DNA of 64,000 nt from NCBI RefSeq assembly GCF_002564105.1, contig NZ_PDBX01000001.1, positions 1,054,001 to 1,118,000 of the forward strand. Reading direction: 5' to 3'. Shown in pieces: positions 8,183-18,776 of this stretch. Source of the DNA: Collimonas sp. PA-H2. Its GTDB lineage: Bacteria > Pseudomonadota > Gammaproteobacteria > Burkholderiales > Burkholderiaceae_D. The notes under the pieces were generated by a model. That model was not told the origin of the DNA, made no database searches, and saw nothing but the letters and a program-made list of their open reading frames with translations. Both the position numbers and the translations under genes were made by a program. The stretch's first letter is position 1. Every line of letters starts with the position of its first letter.

Positions 8183-8311
8183 GTTATCCCTGCCTCCCAA
8201 CAGATTGCCGCTGGAGACAGCCAGGAGAATAGCTCTCTCTCAGCCCGCCAACGGCAGATTGCCGGCTGCCCACGGCAACTTCCCGCGAGCAGCGCCGTCT
8301 TGCGCCGGATG

Positions 8312-11300
8312 TCATCTGCCCGTTCCCGTCAAAGTCGACGTCTGCTTGCCTGCCGCATCATTTACAGACACCGTTGCGCTCTTGGCGCCGATCGAGCCCG
8401 GCTGGAATCGCACGGAAACTACGCAAGTCGCACCCGGATTCAACGTTGTAATCGTCGTCAGCTGACCCAGGACGAGAGGACCGCAAGTCGACCCCAACGC
8501 GTTGACGGCAAAGTCAGCCGGGTTGGTGCCTGCCAACGTTCCGTTGGTGATGCCGGTGAGCGGTACGTTGCCGGTATTGGTCAGCGTAAAACTCTGAAGC
8601 GGCCCTAATACCGAGCTCAGCAATACCGCGGTGCTGGGCGCAGCCCACGTGGTCGGAGTCAAGCTTGCGCTGACCACGCTTGCGGCGCCTGTACCGGTGA
8701 GCGGCACCGGCGAGCCCGAGACCGGGACGTTGGCGCCGATGGCTAGCGTCCCGCTCGCAGCACCCGTCGCTGTCGGCACGAACACCACGTTGATGGTGCA
8801 AGTGCCGGCTGCAGCCAGGGTCGTGGTGCAGTTGCCGCCTGATGCCGCCCGGGCGAACCTGCCGGTGAACGTCAGGGTAATGCCTGTCAGCGTGGCGCTG
8901 CCGGTATTATGCAGCGTCAGGGTTTGCGAGGCGCTGGTGCCACCGACTATCGTACTGCCGAATGTCAACGAAGTCGGCGTGACGTTCGCGGCGGCCGTCG
9001 GCACCGACACAAACTCGACCGCACCGATATCGAAGCTGCCGCCCTGCGGCCTGGTGGTGCCGAAGAAGTCTTTGGTAGGCGCATTGGCTGAAGTCCCGGT
9101 ATTGATCGCCGGCGAACCCGATGCAATGGCGTAGTTACCAAGCGGCAAACCATAGCCTGCACTGCCCGACACAATCGCTGAATTGGTCAAGGACAGCGGC
9201 CCGTAGTACATATTGATCCACTGGTTGCCCTCATCCGGCGTTGCCGCAGGCATCAAGGTGAACAAGGGGTTAGGCAGTACCGCATCGGCAATGCCCGGAG
9301 GCACTGCGAAGCCGTTGCCGCCACCTTCCGGCGGCACCCGCGAACCATTGCAGTACTGGCTTACCACCGCTGGATTGGTGCCCAGGTTGCTTGCACCAGG
9401 ATAGTCGGCGGCGTCAGTCAGGATCGAGAATTTCGGACTGAGCGTCAATCCCGAGGCATGGTTGTTCGGTGCAGTGTCGCCAAAGGTGCCTATGTCCCAG
9501 TAGATCGCGTTAGGGTCGCAATAGCCCGTTGCGTGGCCGGCCTGGTTCAAGGTCGGATTCAGCGTCACCACATTCTGCATGCCCGGAATCGCTGGATTGA
9601 GGCCGCCCACCGTGATATAGAACGAGCGGTTCTGCCAGAACAGGTTATTGCTCAGCACCGGGTTGGAGAATGTCGTGCAGTTTGGCAGACCGGCAGGGCA
9701 AGCCACGCTCGGCACGGTGAACGCCGTGATCAGGTTGGTGGTATGACGTGCAGTTTCCAGGCCTGCCGGTTCATATTGCGAGGTGGTCACCGGGCTGCAG
9801 GTTGTAGTGGAGCCGACCGTGGTGCAGTTAGGCGGCCCGACATTGGCTTTGGTGGCGGCGTCGGTGTTGAACAACACGCCGGCCGAAGCGGTACTGTCGT
9901 TGGATACGATGGTGTTGTTGACCAGGTTGACCCGCACCGCATCCTGTATCGAGACACCGCCTCCGGCCCAGCCGGCGACGTTATTCGCGATGATGTTGTT
10001 GGTGACGGAGACTTGATACCACGCATTCGCATTGTTAGGGCTGCGCTGCACGTCGGTGCCGTTGATGTTCTGCAAGCGCAGGCCGCCGCCCTTGCCGCTT
10101 TCAGCGGTGTTGCCGACGATCAGGTTGGCGTCAACTTTCATGCCGGGACCAACGCCGTCGCTAAGCTGAGGCGCACAATCCTGGTCGACCGTGGCGTTCT
10201 CGCAGAAAGTACCGTCCGGTTGAGCGCCCTGGACGATGATGCCGCCGCCGTAGGTCGGCAGCGTCGGGTTATTGCTCTGGTTGAAGAGCACCCAGTTGTG
10301 CGAGATGTCGCCGTTATAGCTGAAGCCCCAGTGCGAAATGCCGCCGCCATCGCCGCTGCTCATGTTGCCGCACACCCAGTTGTAGTTGAAGTGGTAGTTG
10401 TCGGCACCTGTGCAGAAGGTGACGCCACCGGCCGCCGACGGCGTGGTGGAGTTCATTTCGTCACCATAGGAAGCGTTCAATGTGATCGAATTGTGATGCA
10501 CATTGATAGCTTTGTTGTAGCCGAACGGTGGCTGGGTCACGCCATCCGCAGCGATGATCGCGTCCGGAACCTCGGGCTGGCCAACGACAATCCCGCCGCT
10601 CAGGGTGCCGGCATTGCCGTAGATCCGGTTGTTGGCAATTTCCAGATTGTGGTTCCAGCCATGCACGAAGATGCCGCCGCCGCCTTGAGAGCTGTTGTTA
10701 AAGCTGATGCCATCGATACGTGACGGGTTGCACAGGAAATTGCTTGGGTAGGTAGTGCAATCCGAATTGCTGTTCGTCAGTGGGGTGCAGGTGGCGCCGT
10801 CAACTGAGACGCAGTTGGGATCGGCTTGCAACACCCCGCCCACCAACACGTCTGGCACGCCTTTTGCAAAGACCGTGATGGCCGCACCTTCGTAGGCGCC
10901 CATCAGTGATGGCTCCACCAGCAGCTCGCTCAAATTGCCGTTGAGACTGCTGTCCCAACCGAGAGCAGGTTCAAGCGGAATCACATCCACCTTGCGCTGC
11001 ATCGTCGATGGACAAGTGTAGGTGCCGGTCGGGTCAAACGGGTTGGCCGATGAGATCAGGCCACCGTTGATTGCCACGCCGAACAGGCAGTCAACCTGGC
11101 GCCGCCACGGATCCATCTTGCCCGACGGATGGGTGTTGGCGTTGACAGTCACTGACGAAGCGCCGACGCCTTGCAACCGGATCGGCTTCCACATGAGCAG
11201 CATTTCGTTATACATGCCGGGGCCAACCATGAGCATGTCGCCCGGGGTGGCGCTGTCGATCGCGCTCTGGATGGCATTGCCCGCGGCATTCTCGCCATTG

Positions 11301-14300
11301 ATGTATTTCGGCGTATTGCCGCCGATGGTGACGGTCACCGTGTCGATCGATTTCTTGCCGGCGCCGGTCGTGATCACCAGTTCGCCGCAAGTGGCAGGGA
11401 GCAGTGTGCCGCGTTGCTGGACCGGGCAACTCGACTGCGCCGAGGTCAGCAAAGGCGCCAGCACCTTGATCTGCGTATCGCTCCATGAAGTCACCGCCGC
11501 ATTGACGCCGCCGATAGTTACCGTGCCGCTGCCCTGGGTAGCGCCGAAACCATAGTGGCGCGTGATGAACTTCTGGTTATACGGCGCAGTGGTGGCTGCC
11601 GGTCCGGAATAGGCATGGTTCAGCACCGTCGCGTCACCGGTGTTATTGATCGCGGTGATCGTCAGTACGCTACCGGCCACATTGACCCAGGGGCCGGCGC
11701 CGCCGGCGACGGCAGTGCCGGTCACCTTGGCGATGGCAGGGGTGGCGTCCGGATAGGCGCAGTCAGGCGGGTTGTAGCCTTCGGCGAAGGCCGAGACCGG
11801 CACCACCGGCGTATCCATATACTGGGTCTGTCCAGGCATGAACGGAATCTCGTAGCAGAACTGGCTGTAGGCCGGATTGAACAAGGGGTCGGTCATGGTC
11901 TGGCCAGGGTGCGCCGGATCAGGGATCGGACCGGGGTCGTTCATGCAGGTGACCATCATGGTCGGTGCATACCCGGTCGGATTTGGCGGGTTGACTTCCC
12001 AGGTCGAATAAGTCAGGCCATTGTAGATACCCCACTGATCGGAATACACACGGGAAATTTCAACGCCGGTGAAATCCTTGAAGGATATCGGCACGTTGGG
12101 GACGGCGAACTTCTCGCCGAATTGCGGCGAATACGGGTCGAATTCAGAAGAGAAATCGTCCAGCATGAAGCCGGTGTAGTGCGCCGCAACGTGGGTTGAG
12201 CTGAACACCCAGAATTTTGCCAGCACCGACATTTGAGGATCGAGCCGCACTTCCTTGCGATCGCACAGATGCCGCGAAGCACCCGCGAACGGCGCCACTT
12301 CTTGCGAGCCGGGGAACAGGCTGATGTAGTCAGGCACGATACGCAGCGCGCCGGCGCAGGGCCAGAAGGTTTCGACGCTGCCGGTGTCGCCTTCATGACG
12401 GGGTGAAGAGCCGAGATCCGTGGTCGGGTTCTGCGGATTGTTCGCGTTATACGCGCTATTGACCGCAGCCTGGTCGGGCAGGATGAAGATACTACCCAGG
12501 CCGGCGAACTGCTGCGTCACCGGTGCGATATAGTTGTCGCCGATGAGGATGTTCTTGTCTTCCTCTTTCACCAGTTCATAGCCCGGCGGCAAGACCATTT
12601 CCACTACGTACTTGCCGGCCGGAAGCATGACGGTGCCGTCGCCGGTTGGATTCGGTACGCAGATCGTGCAGTTGCTGGCCGTCGGTTTGCCGGTGGTCGG
12701 ACTGGTGGCCGTCACGCTCGGGAATTTGTACATGCCGTCATAGGGCGCCGGCTGCAGATGGTTGAAGGCGTGCATGCCGTCGTAGCATTTGAACTGTGCG
12801 TGCGCAGACAGCGCCCTTTTCAGCGGGTCGAGCCACTGGGTGCTGTCCTTCAGCGTAAAGAAGTAGGGATCGGTGGTTTCCTGGCCGGGGCAGTTCATGT
12901 TAGGAACGCCGTCAGAGCGGAAGCCTTGCGCCCAATCGTCCCAGCTGCTGGTCTGGGTGGTGTCGACCAGCGTCAGGCTGGAGCTGCCATCCGCGGCCGT
13001 GCCTTTTTGATACAGATTGATGGTGACGTTCGGCACGTTCGGCGTCCAGCTGGTATGGATCAGCAGCGCCGGGTCATCGAATGGCCGGGTCGAAGCGTAA
13101 ATCACCTCGCCCTTGATGCCGCCATTCTCAGTTGCGGCGAACGGCGTCTTGCCGAATTCGATGAACGAACTCTGGCCGGAGAAGCCTTGCCAGCCTACTG
13201 TAGTTACCCACGGCGGATCGATGCGGCCGGTGGAAGGATTGGCGGCACTGCTGCCCGGACCGTTCTGGATCGAAAAGCCGGTGCAATCCGCATTGTCGCA
13301 ATACACCGCTCCCGGCACCCGCTGAGCGACAGGGAGGTGGGCCGTAGCCGATTCCAGCGTGTTGGCATAGTTCGCGGCAATCGACGAGTTTCCACCGCCT
13401 GGCGTGCCGTCCGGCGGGCCGCCGGCATCATAGACCACGTGCACGCCAGTCTGTTTGAAGCGGGTTGTATCAGCCTCAACCACATACCAGTTGAACAGCG
13501 GGAATATTTCGTTGAATCCAGCGAAGCCGTTGAGGTCCGTATTGTTGAAAGTGGAATAGCTGCCGTCGCGGAAACGGATATTGGTCGGCACCAGCGTCAG
13601 CCCCGGTTCGGTGCCTTGGGAGACGCCGTCGCCGTTGAGGTCGATGTAGGTCCGGGTATAGAGATTGGTATGCCATTGCAGCACCGGCAGGTCGCCGACG
13701 TTCTTATTCTGGTTTCCGGTCAGTTGCACCGCCGTCGCAAGACCGTCGACGATCTGGTCGTTCCACTGGTCGAGCACGGTCAATCTGAACGTGCCGTTGG
13801 GAATGCCGCTAAAGGTGAAGTTGCCGTTGGCGTCGCACTTGGTGAATGCAATGTCTTCGCTGTCCGGATCGCCCAGGCTCACATAGCATTGGGTGAAACC
13901 CAGAGAAGTGCGCGAACCGCTGCCGTACAGATTCTGGTTCGGCGGACGGCTGTAATGCAGGTTGGTGATCCTGCCGGTGACCGAATTGGTGCACGAGATG
14001 CCGCTGCCGGCTGGAGTCGGGTCGCACAGCCCGTTGGCCATCGTATTGGTGCGGCGGTCATTGATTATTTTCGGATTGGCGAAGCCAACGGAGACGTGGA
14101 AACCGGCCGGCCCGAATTCCTGGAAGTAAGCCGCCCCGGCTATCTTGATGAAAGCGTCATGAGCTTTTTGTCCGTCCAAGGTGTTGGTCTGCAGCCATTC
14201 TTCTCCCCTGCCGATGCGATCGGCTGCCGGTGTGGCGACCACACCGTATCTGCCGGGCATCAGATTGGCAATCACGGCCTGGCCGACCAGGGGCGAGGGG

Positions 14301-17119
14301 GTGACGCCATCCGACTCGTATCTCGGACAAGTCGGAATCATGCCGACCAGGCCATCGGTCGACTTTGAAATCGGGCAGGCATTGGCGCCGGTGGTCGGAT
14401 CGATCATCCCTTGCAAAGAATTGGACAGCGGCATGTTGAACATGTCATAGGTCATCTGCCCGGTAGCATCGCCGGTGCCGCCGGCATCGTCGAAGAGCTT
14501 GATCTCAAATCCACCCAGTCCCGGCTCGCGGGCTGTAGAGAAAGTGCCGTCGCCGCCGCTGACGTCGACTTCGCCATTCAGCGGGGCGTCATCCTCGAAC
14601 ACAAACACCGAGACCTTCGCCGTCTGGAATGGTGTTTGTTGCAGGAGCACGTTGACAGCCGTCATGGCTGGCGCAATCGGGGCGCCGCCCATGCCATGGC
14701 CGCAAGTTCCGGTTCCCGGGGCGAAATCCGCACCGCCTGGGCCCGACGGGCAATCCAGGGCAATGCTGAATTGTCGCTGCGGTCCGCTGGGATTGTTTGG
14801 ATCGACCGGCGAAGGACCACCTGCGCCTGCGGAGAAGGTGTTGCCGGCATCGCCCGGCAAAATCGAAATGTAATAGCGCTTGGTCGGGTCCAGCGCAACC
14901 TGGCTGGGGTCGACCGCAACCTGTTGCGCGGCAGTCGTCCGGCACACGCCGTTGCCGATGTCGCACACGGCCGGCGTACCTTGGACTTTCTGTCCGGCTT
15001 CGCAAGCGATGGCGCCGACGCAGCCGGCCGCCACCACTGGCATGTAGCTGGTATGGAAACTGGTGCCGATGGTTGGAACCGGCAGCGGTGGGCAATTGGC
15101 CGGCCGCGTGCTTGAATTGACCTGACAGGCAGGATCGATATTGAAGCTGCGGTCTTCCTCGATGATCCAGCGGTAGTCGTTGACACGCACCGGCGTGGCG
15201 GTCTTCATGCTGGGCCCGTCAAACACTTTGACAGCCAGGCCGCTAGCGCCCTTGAAAGTCACGGTGACGGTGGCCAGCGCCGAGGACGTATTTTGCGTAT
15301 TCACGGCAGCGTATTTGAATGTCACCGTGGCGGTAGCCGCACCAACCGGAGCGGTGGCCGGCATCGCCGTGAAAGAACCGTCCGTGTTCAATGTTACGGT
15401 TCCGCCGGTGATGCTGCTAGGCGCAGAAGCTTTCAGCGGGTGTCCGGCAGGATCCTTATCGTTCGTCAGCACTCCTGGCGCGCCGATCTGCAGGCGCGAT
15501 GCTATGGTGCTGGTGTAGCTGTCGTTGTTGGCAATCGGAGCGCCGCCCAGGCAACCCGAACCCGCGGTACAGGCGGCCAGCGTCACCGTCGCCGTAAGGG
15601 CCGGATTGCCGTTCGCCATATAGGTAAAGCTGTCGGTGGTGGCGCCGGCGGCCGGCACATAGGAGAACGTACCGTCAGGATTCAAGGTAAGCGTGCCGTG
15701 CAATGGCGCTGTCGCCACCTTCACGCCATAGACCCGAACGTCGTTGGCGATCACGCCCTTGGCTGGATCTGTAATGGTCAGGGTGTTGCCTGGCACCAGG
15801 AAATAATTGTCCGGATTGGCAATTGCATTTTGCGTGCCGGCCGCCACGGGCAAGGCGCCGCCATTGACGCTGATATAGGCCAGCATGCCGCCGTCGCGCT
15901 GATTGTTGGTGGACAGGCTGAGCTGGCGGTCGAACACGGGCAGCGCCAAGGCTCCCGTCGCCGGCGCATTCATCAGCACGTCGTAGGTCTTGCCTGCGGC
16001 CATGAATGCTTCGCTCTGGACCCGCCGCGTGCCTGGCAAGAGATTGCCGTCTTCCGCAACCAGCCCGAAACCGGAAGCCGCCGGGCTGCCGGTTTGCGCG
16101 CCAACCACGCTGGGAACGTGCATGCGCAGGCCGGCGTTCACGAAGCGCACGAGAATCCTGCCAGTGGCGGCAGGTGCGGCAATAGAGAATTGAGACTTGG
16201 TTTCGTTGGTGCGGTCAAAGGAGACGCCATTGATCAGGTAGTAGCGCGGATCGTAGTTGACTGCCGGCGGATAACAAGTGTGGAGAACCGTCGACGGTGA
16301 AGCGGGATTGCCGCAACCGCCGGGCTGGCCGGACCATACCTTGGTTTCGCTGAAGCCGGCAGTCGCCACTGCCGTTGCCACGGCGGCGTTTTGCGCAGGA
16401 TCGATTTCGCTGAGCACCAGCGGCAGGCTGGCGTCATAGCTGACGCCCGGGTAGGCCTGAGCCGGGGTGGCGCCGCTGGCGGCAGTCGTCACGATCAGCA
16501 CGCCATACAAGCCCATGGGGCCCTGGATCGAGGGATGCGTTCCCGATTCGATCAGGTAGGTGCCTGGCTTCAGGTTGGTCCAACTCAACACCGCAGTTGC
16601 ACCGGTCGCAACTTCGGTGGCGAACGACTGCACGCGAGGCGCCTGGGCGGGTGGTGTGAATTGCGGACCTGTCGAACTTCCGGCGATAGGCCAGGTCGCG
16701 CTCTGGGTCGCATGCACAGGACTCGCAGTGGTTGTCGCTGTAGTGCCTAAACCACCTCCAAGCTGACCCACGATCACCAGCGAGGTCGGCACACCTGTCG
16801 TGGCGCTCGGCGGCACCGGCAGATTGTTGGTCAGGTTGATGATCAGGTTACCCGGCGGTACAGTAATCACCAGTGGCGACCAGCCCGTCCCAGCGTTCGG
16901 ATTGGCAGCGGCGCAAGTGGCCGGAGCGACCGCGGCGGCGCTGCAGGCGTAGCCCCACATCGGCACCACCTGGCCATCCGGCAGCGTGGTGTTCACGGCC
17001 TTCGCGGTCAGGCTGACGCTTTGCGCAATGGCCGCGCCGCTCGCCATGAAGAGAATCGACGCCGCTAATCCGGCCTTGACCAAGTCGAAGAACCTGGTGT
17101 TGAACTGATTGGTTCTCAT
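8312..17119 (-). CDS. Giant secreted multidomain protein with cupredoxin-like N-terminus and beta-helix
   Basis: 2935 residues in one uninterrupted frame. Order: signal peptide (1-33); a two-domain cupredoxin-like region (about 34-425) resembling the neighbouring 540-residue oxidase-like protein (PDGQVVPMWGYAC, SGTHPSIQGPMGLYG, YYLINGVSF) but without HxH copper motifs; cadherin-like repeats (about 430-630); SdrD-B/CNA-B-like segments (about 835-1600, e.g. LNGDGVSQGTEPG); an IPT/TIG domain (about 1850-1935); a right-handed beta-helix (about 1940-2700) with many N-N-x-I repeats; and two choice-of-anchor-D (ASH-like) repeats at the C-terminus. No C-terminal membrane or LPXTG anchor is seen. It starts 24 bp after the 540-residue gene. 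A surface scaffold or adhesin-like partner of the oxidases is the best inference. Confidence 0.85.
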   Translation of the reverse strand: MRTNQFNTRFFDLVKAGLAASILFMASGAAIAQSVSLTAKAVNTTLPDGQVVPMWGYACSAAAVAPATCAAANPNAGTGWSPLVITVPPGNLIINLTNNLPVPPSATTGVPTSLVIVGQLGGGLGTTATTTASPVHATQSATWPIAGSSTGPQFTPPAQAPRVQSFATEVATGATAVLSWTNLKPGTYLIESGTHPSIQGPMGLYGVLIVTTAASGATPAQAYPGVSYDASLPLVLSEIDPAQNAAVATAVATAGFSETKVWSGQPGGCGNPASPSTVLHTCYPPAVNYDPRYYLINGVSFDRTNETKSQFSIAAPAATGRILVRFVNAGLRMHVPSVVGAQTGSPAASGFGLVAEDGNLLPGTRRVQSEAFMAAGKTYDVLMNAPATGALALPVFDRQLSLSTNNQRDGGMLAYISVNGGALPVAAGTQNAIANPDNYFLVPGNTLTITDPAKGVIANDVRVYGVKVATAPLHGTLTLNPDGTFSYVPAAGATTDSFTYMANGNPALTATVTLAACTAGSGCLGGAPIANNDSYTSTIASRLQIGAPGVLTNDKDPAGHPLKASAPSSITGGTVTLNTDGSFTAMPATAPVGAATATVTFKYAAVNTQNTSSALATVTVTFKGASGLAVKVFDGPSMKTATPVRVNDYRWIIEEDRSFNIDPACQVNSSTRPANCPPLPVPTIGTSFHTSYMPVVAAGCVGAIACEAGQKVQGTPAVCDIGNGVCRTTAAQQVAVDPSQVALDPTKRYYISILPGDAGNTFSAGAGGPSPVDPNNPSGPQRQFSIALDCPSGPGGADFAPGTGTCGHGMGGAPIAPAMTAVNVLLQQTPFQTAKVSVFVFEDDAPLNGEVDVSGGDGTFSTAREPGLGGFEIKLFDDAGGTGDATGQMTYDMFNMPLSNSLQGMIDPTTGANACPISKSTDGLVGMIPTCPRYESDGVTPSPLVGQAVIANLMPGRYGVVATPAADRIGRGEEWLQTNTLDGQKAHDAFIKIAGAAYFQEFGPAGFHVSVGFANPKIINDRRTNTMANGLCDPTPAGSGISCTNSVTGRITNLHYSRPPNQNLYGSGSRTSLGFTQCYVSLGDPDSEDIAFTKCDANGNFTFSGIPNGTFRLTVLDQWNDQIVDGLATAVQLTGNQNKNVGDLPVLQWHTNLYTRTYIDLNGDGVSQGTEPGLTLVPTNIRFRDGSYSTFNNTDLNGFAGFNEIFPLFNWYVVEADTTRFKQTGVHVVYDAGGPPDGTPGGGNSSIAANYANTLESATAHLPVAQRVPGAVYCDNADCTGFSIQNGPGSSAANPSTGRIDPPWVTTVGWQGFSGQSSFIEFGKTPFAATENGGIKGEVIYASTRPFDDPALLIHTSWTPNVPNVTINLYQKGTAADGSSSLTLVDTTQTSSWDDWAQGFRSDGVPNMNCPGQETTDPYFFTLKDSTQWLDPLKRALSAHAQFKCYDGMHAFNHLQPAPYDGMYKFPSVTATSPTTGKPTASNCTICVPNPTGDGTVMLPAGKYVVEMVLPPGYELVKEEDKNILIGDNYIAPVTQQFAGLGSIFILPDQAAVNSAYNANNPQNPTTDLGSSPRHEGDTGSVETFWPCAGALRIVPDYISLFPGSQEVAPFAGASRHLCDRKEVRLDPQMSVLAKFWVFSSTHVAAHYTGFMLDDFSSEFDPYSPQFGEKFAVPNVPISFKDFTGVEISRVYSDQWGIYNGLTYSTWEVNPPNPTGYAPTMMVTCMNDPGPIPDPAHPGQTMTDPLFNPAYSQFCYEIPFMPGQTQYMDTPVVPVSAFAEGYNPPDCAYPDATPAIAKVTGTAVAGGAGPWVNVAGSVLTITAINNTGDATVLNHAYSGPAATTAPYNQKFITRHYGFGATQGSGTVTIGGVNAAVTSWSDTQIKVLAPLLTSAQSSCPVQQRGTLLPATCGELVITTGAGKKSIDTVTVTIGGNTPKYINGENAAGNAIQSAIDSATPGDMLMVGPGMYNEMLLMWKPIRLQGVGASSVTVNANTHPSGKMDPWRRQVDCLFGVAINGGLISSANPFDPTGTYTCPSTMQRKVDVIPLEPALGWDSSLNGNLSELLVEPSLMGAYEGAAITVFAKGVPDVLVGGVLQADPNCVSVDGATCTPLTNSNSDCTTYPSNFLCNPSRIDGISFNNSSQGGGGIFVHGWNHNLEIANNRIYGNAGTLSGGIVVGQPEVPDAIIAADGVTQPPFGYNKAINVHHNSITLNASYGDEMNSTTPSAAGGVTFCTGADNYHFNYNWVCGNMSSGDGGGISHWGFSYNGDISHNWVLFNQSNNPTLPTYGGGIIVQGAQPDGTFCENATVDQDCAPQLSDGVGPGMKVDANLIVGNTAESGKGGGLRLQNINGTDVQRSPNNANAWYQVSVTNNIIANNVAGWAGGGVSIQDAVRVNLVNNTIVSNDSTASAGVLFNTDAATKANVGPPNCTTVGSTTTCSPVTTSQYEPAGLETARHTTNLITAFTVPSVACPAGLPNCTTFSNPVLSNNLFWQNRSFYITVGGLNPAIPGMQNVVTLNPTLNQAGHATGYCDPNAIYWDIGTFGDTAPNNHASGLTLSPKFSILTDAADYPGASNLGTNPAVVSQYCNGSRVPPEGGGNGFAVPPGIADAVLPNPLFTLMPAATPDEGNQWINMYYGPLSLTNSAIVSGSAGYGLPLGNYAIASGSPAINTGTSANAPTKDFFGTTRPQGGSFDIGAVEFVSVPTAAANVTPTSLTFGSTIVGGTSASQTLTLHNTGSATLTGITLTFTGRFARAASGGNCTTTLAAAGTCTINVVFVPTATGAASGTLAIGANVPVSGSPVPLTGTGAASVVSASLTPTTWAAPSTAVLLSSVLGPLQSFTLTNTGNVPLTGITNGTLAGTNPADFAVNALGSTCGPLVLGQLTTITTLNPGATCVVSVRFQPGSIGAKSATVSVNDAAGKQTSTLTGTGR

Positions 17120-17143
17120 CGCGTTTCTCCCGCTTTATTTTAT

Positions 17144-18766
17144 TTAGTTGGCTTCGTTAATCAGGTACGCCTGTGGATCAACGAGCATCATCATCATCAT
17201 TCCGCCGGGGAAGATATTGTTGGTAGTGATCTCGCGCTCATTGTGCGAGTGCCACATGAAGGCGAAGCCCGCTTCGCCCGTTGGCGAGTTCGCGATCGTG
17301 CCGGACGGCGGAGTGGAACCGGTGGGGCCGACCGCGCGGGTGGTCGCATCCGGCCCGAGATAAGGACTGCCGCCATACCAGGAACCGTTGGTCAGGATGT
17401 TCGCATCGGGCAGCGTCACCGGGCCGCCGCTGCCGACAGCGCCGAACGGATGCGCTTCCAGCGGCTTGTTATGATCCTGGCACCACTCGTAATAGTTGGG
17501 CGCGAGCGGATCTGCCGTGTAATAGCCATTGGCATCCGGAATGCAGACGACCGGTTTTCCGAGGTAAGCGGGGAAAGCCGCATCGGTGTACAAGCCTCCG
17601 GCGCTGTGGCCGTAGACGTCCCAGTTCAAGCCCTTGCCGGTCCAGTAGAAGATACCGTCCATCGCCAGGCCCGGCGTGGTGGTCGTGGTGAACAGCAGCG
17701 GTCCGGCCAGCTTGGTCGCATCGGTCTGGCTCAGGATCAGGTTGCCGTCGCGGCCGAGGATGCGGACGTGATTGCCGTGTTCATGGAACGGATGCTGCCA
17801 GCGGCCGGCGCCGATGATGCGCAACAGCACCAGTTCGCCCGGATGCATGTGCGGATTGCCGTTGTATGGCTGGTGCGGATACTGCACTGCGTAGTTCGGA
17901 TCCATGTCGTCCGGCATGGAGCGGCCGTTGATCATGAAATAGGCCGGATGGTAGGGTTCGGTATCGACCGCCATGCAACCGCCGGGCTGGGTGCATGCCG
18001 CGCCAGCCTGGTCTTCCGCCTGCGAATGGATGCGTGGATCCATCTCCGAGAACTGGAACAGGTACTCGCGGTCATAGCAGCTGGCTGCGTGGTTGTAAGC
18101 CGCGGCAGCGTTGCGGTAGTCGGTCTGGCCGTCCGGCAGCGTCGAAGCGACGGCGCGGCAACCGGCCGGCACCGCTGTCGGCAACACAATGATTGCGCCA
18201 TACAGCCCCATCTCGATCTGCAAGTCGCCCTGGGTGCCGCTGTAGTAGTTATGGGTGCCCGCGGTACTGGCGATGAAGCTGTAGGTGACCGAACCGCCGT
18301 GAGCGGCTTCACGCGTCAGCAGGCCAGGGACGCCGGTTGGCGCGGCGGGACAACTGCCATCCGGGTTCATCACGGCCGCGCAAACCTGGAATCCGGGAAA
18401 CAGGATCGAGGTGTTGCCTGCCGCCGCCGGCAGGTTGTTGGTAAGCGTCACCGTCACTTGGTCCCCCTGGTGGACGATCAGCGTCGGCCCCGGGATCTGC
18501 ATGCTAGGGCAAGTTGCGCCGGCGATCGCCGCCGGCGCAAAACCGGCCGGCGCGGTGCGGCAGCCGTAGCCCCAGGAGTAGACGCTAGCGCCGTCCGGCT
18601 GGCTGATGCGGTTGGCTTCCGCACTGAAATTGAAACTGGTCCCGGTAATACCGGGGGCGGCGGCTCGCACCGGCGCTACGTAAAACATCGAGAGCATTGC
18701 GGCGAGCGCAGCCGTGGCGAGCCAAGCAGACTTCGCATTCCAGTTGTTATTAATGATGTGGCTCAC
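17144..18766 (-). CDS. Multicopper-oxidase-like protein carrying HPFHEH and HSH but no type-1 Cys
   Basis: 540 residues with a signal peptide (about 1-36). Cupredoxin domains are recognisable by GPTLIVHQGDQVTVTLTNNL, MGLYGAIIVLP and YFMINGRSM. Copper-type motifs seen are HPFHEHGNH (His325, 328, 330, 333) and a C-terminal HSH (His506, His508) in MWHSHNEREI. In ordinary three-domain oxidases the latter would be HCHxxxHxxxxM. Here Cys is Ser and the downstream His/Met pattern is missing, and the N-terminal HWHG and HSH motifs are absent too. Alone it could not form a type-1 site or a full trinuclear cluster. The upstream neighbour (18777-20303) supplies exactly the missing motifs. The Met-rich end GGMMMMML is also notable. 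Confidence 0.85.
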   Translation of the reverse strand: MSHIINNNWNAKSAWLATAALAAMLSMFYVAPVRAAAPGITGTSFNFSAEANRISQPDGASVYSWGYGCRTAPAGFAPAAIAGATCPSMQIPGPTLIVHQGDQVTVTLTNNLPAAAGNTSILFPGFQVCAAVMNPDGSCPAAPTGVPGLLTREAAHGGSVTYSFIASTAGTHNYYSGTQGDLQIEMGLYGAIIVLPTAVPAGCRAVASTLPDGQTDYRNAAAAYNHAASCYDREYLFQFSEMDPRIHSQAEDQAGAACTQPGGCMAVDTEPYHPAYFMINGRSMPDDMDPNYAVQYPHQPYNGNPHMHPGELVLLRIIGAGRWQHPFHEHGNHVRILGRDGNLILSQTDATKLAGPLLFTTTTTPGLAMDGIFYWTGKGLNWDVYGHSAGGLYTDAAFPAYLGKPVVCIPDANGYYTADPLAPNYYEWCQDHNKPLEAHPFGAVGSGGPVTLPDANILTNGSWYGGSPYLGPDATTRAVGPTGSTPPSGTIANSPTGEAGFAFMWHSHNEREITTNNIFPGGMMMMMLVDPQAYLINEAN

Positions 18767-18776
18767 GGCTCTTCTC

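Noticed and set aside
12758..14368. 536-codon plus-strand frame
   Set aside because: Entirely antisense to the giant protein gene, with no start signal or recognisable domain.
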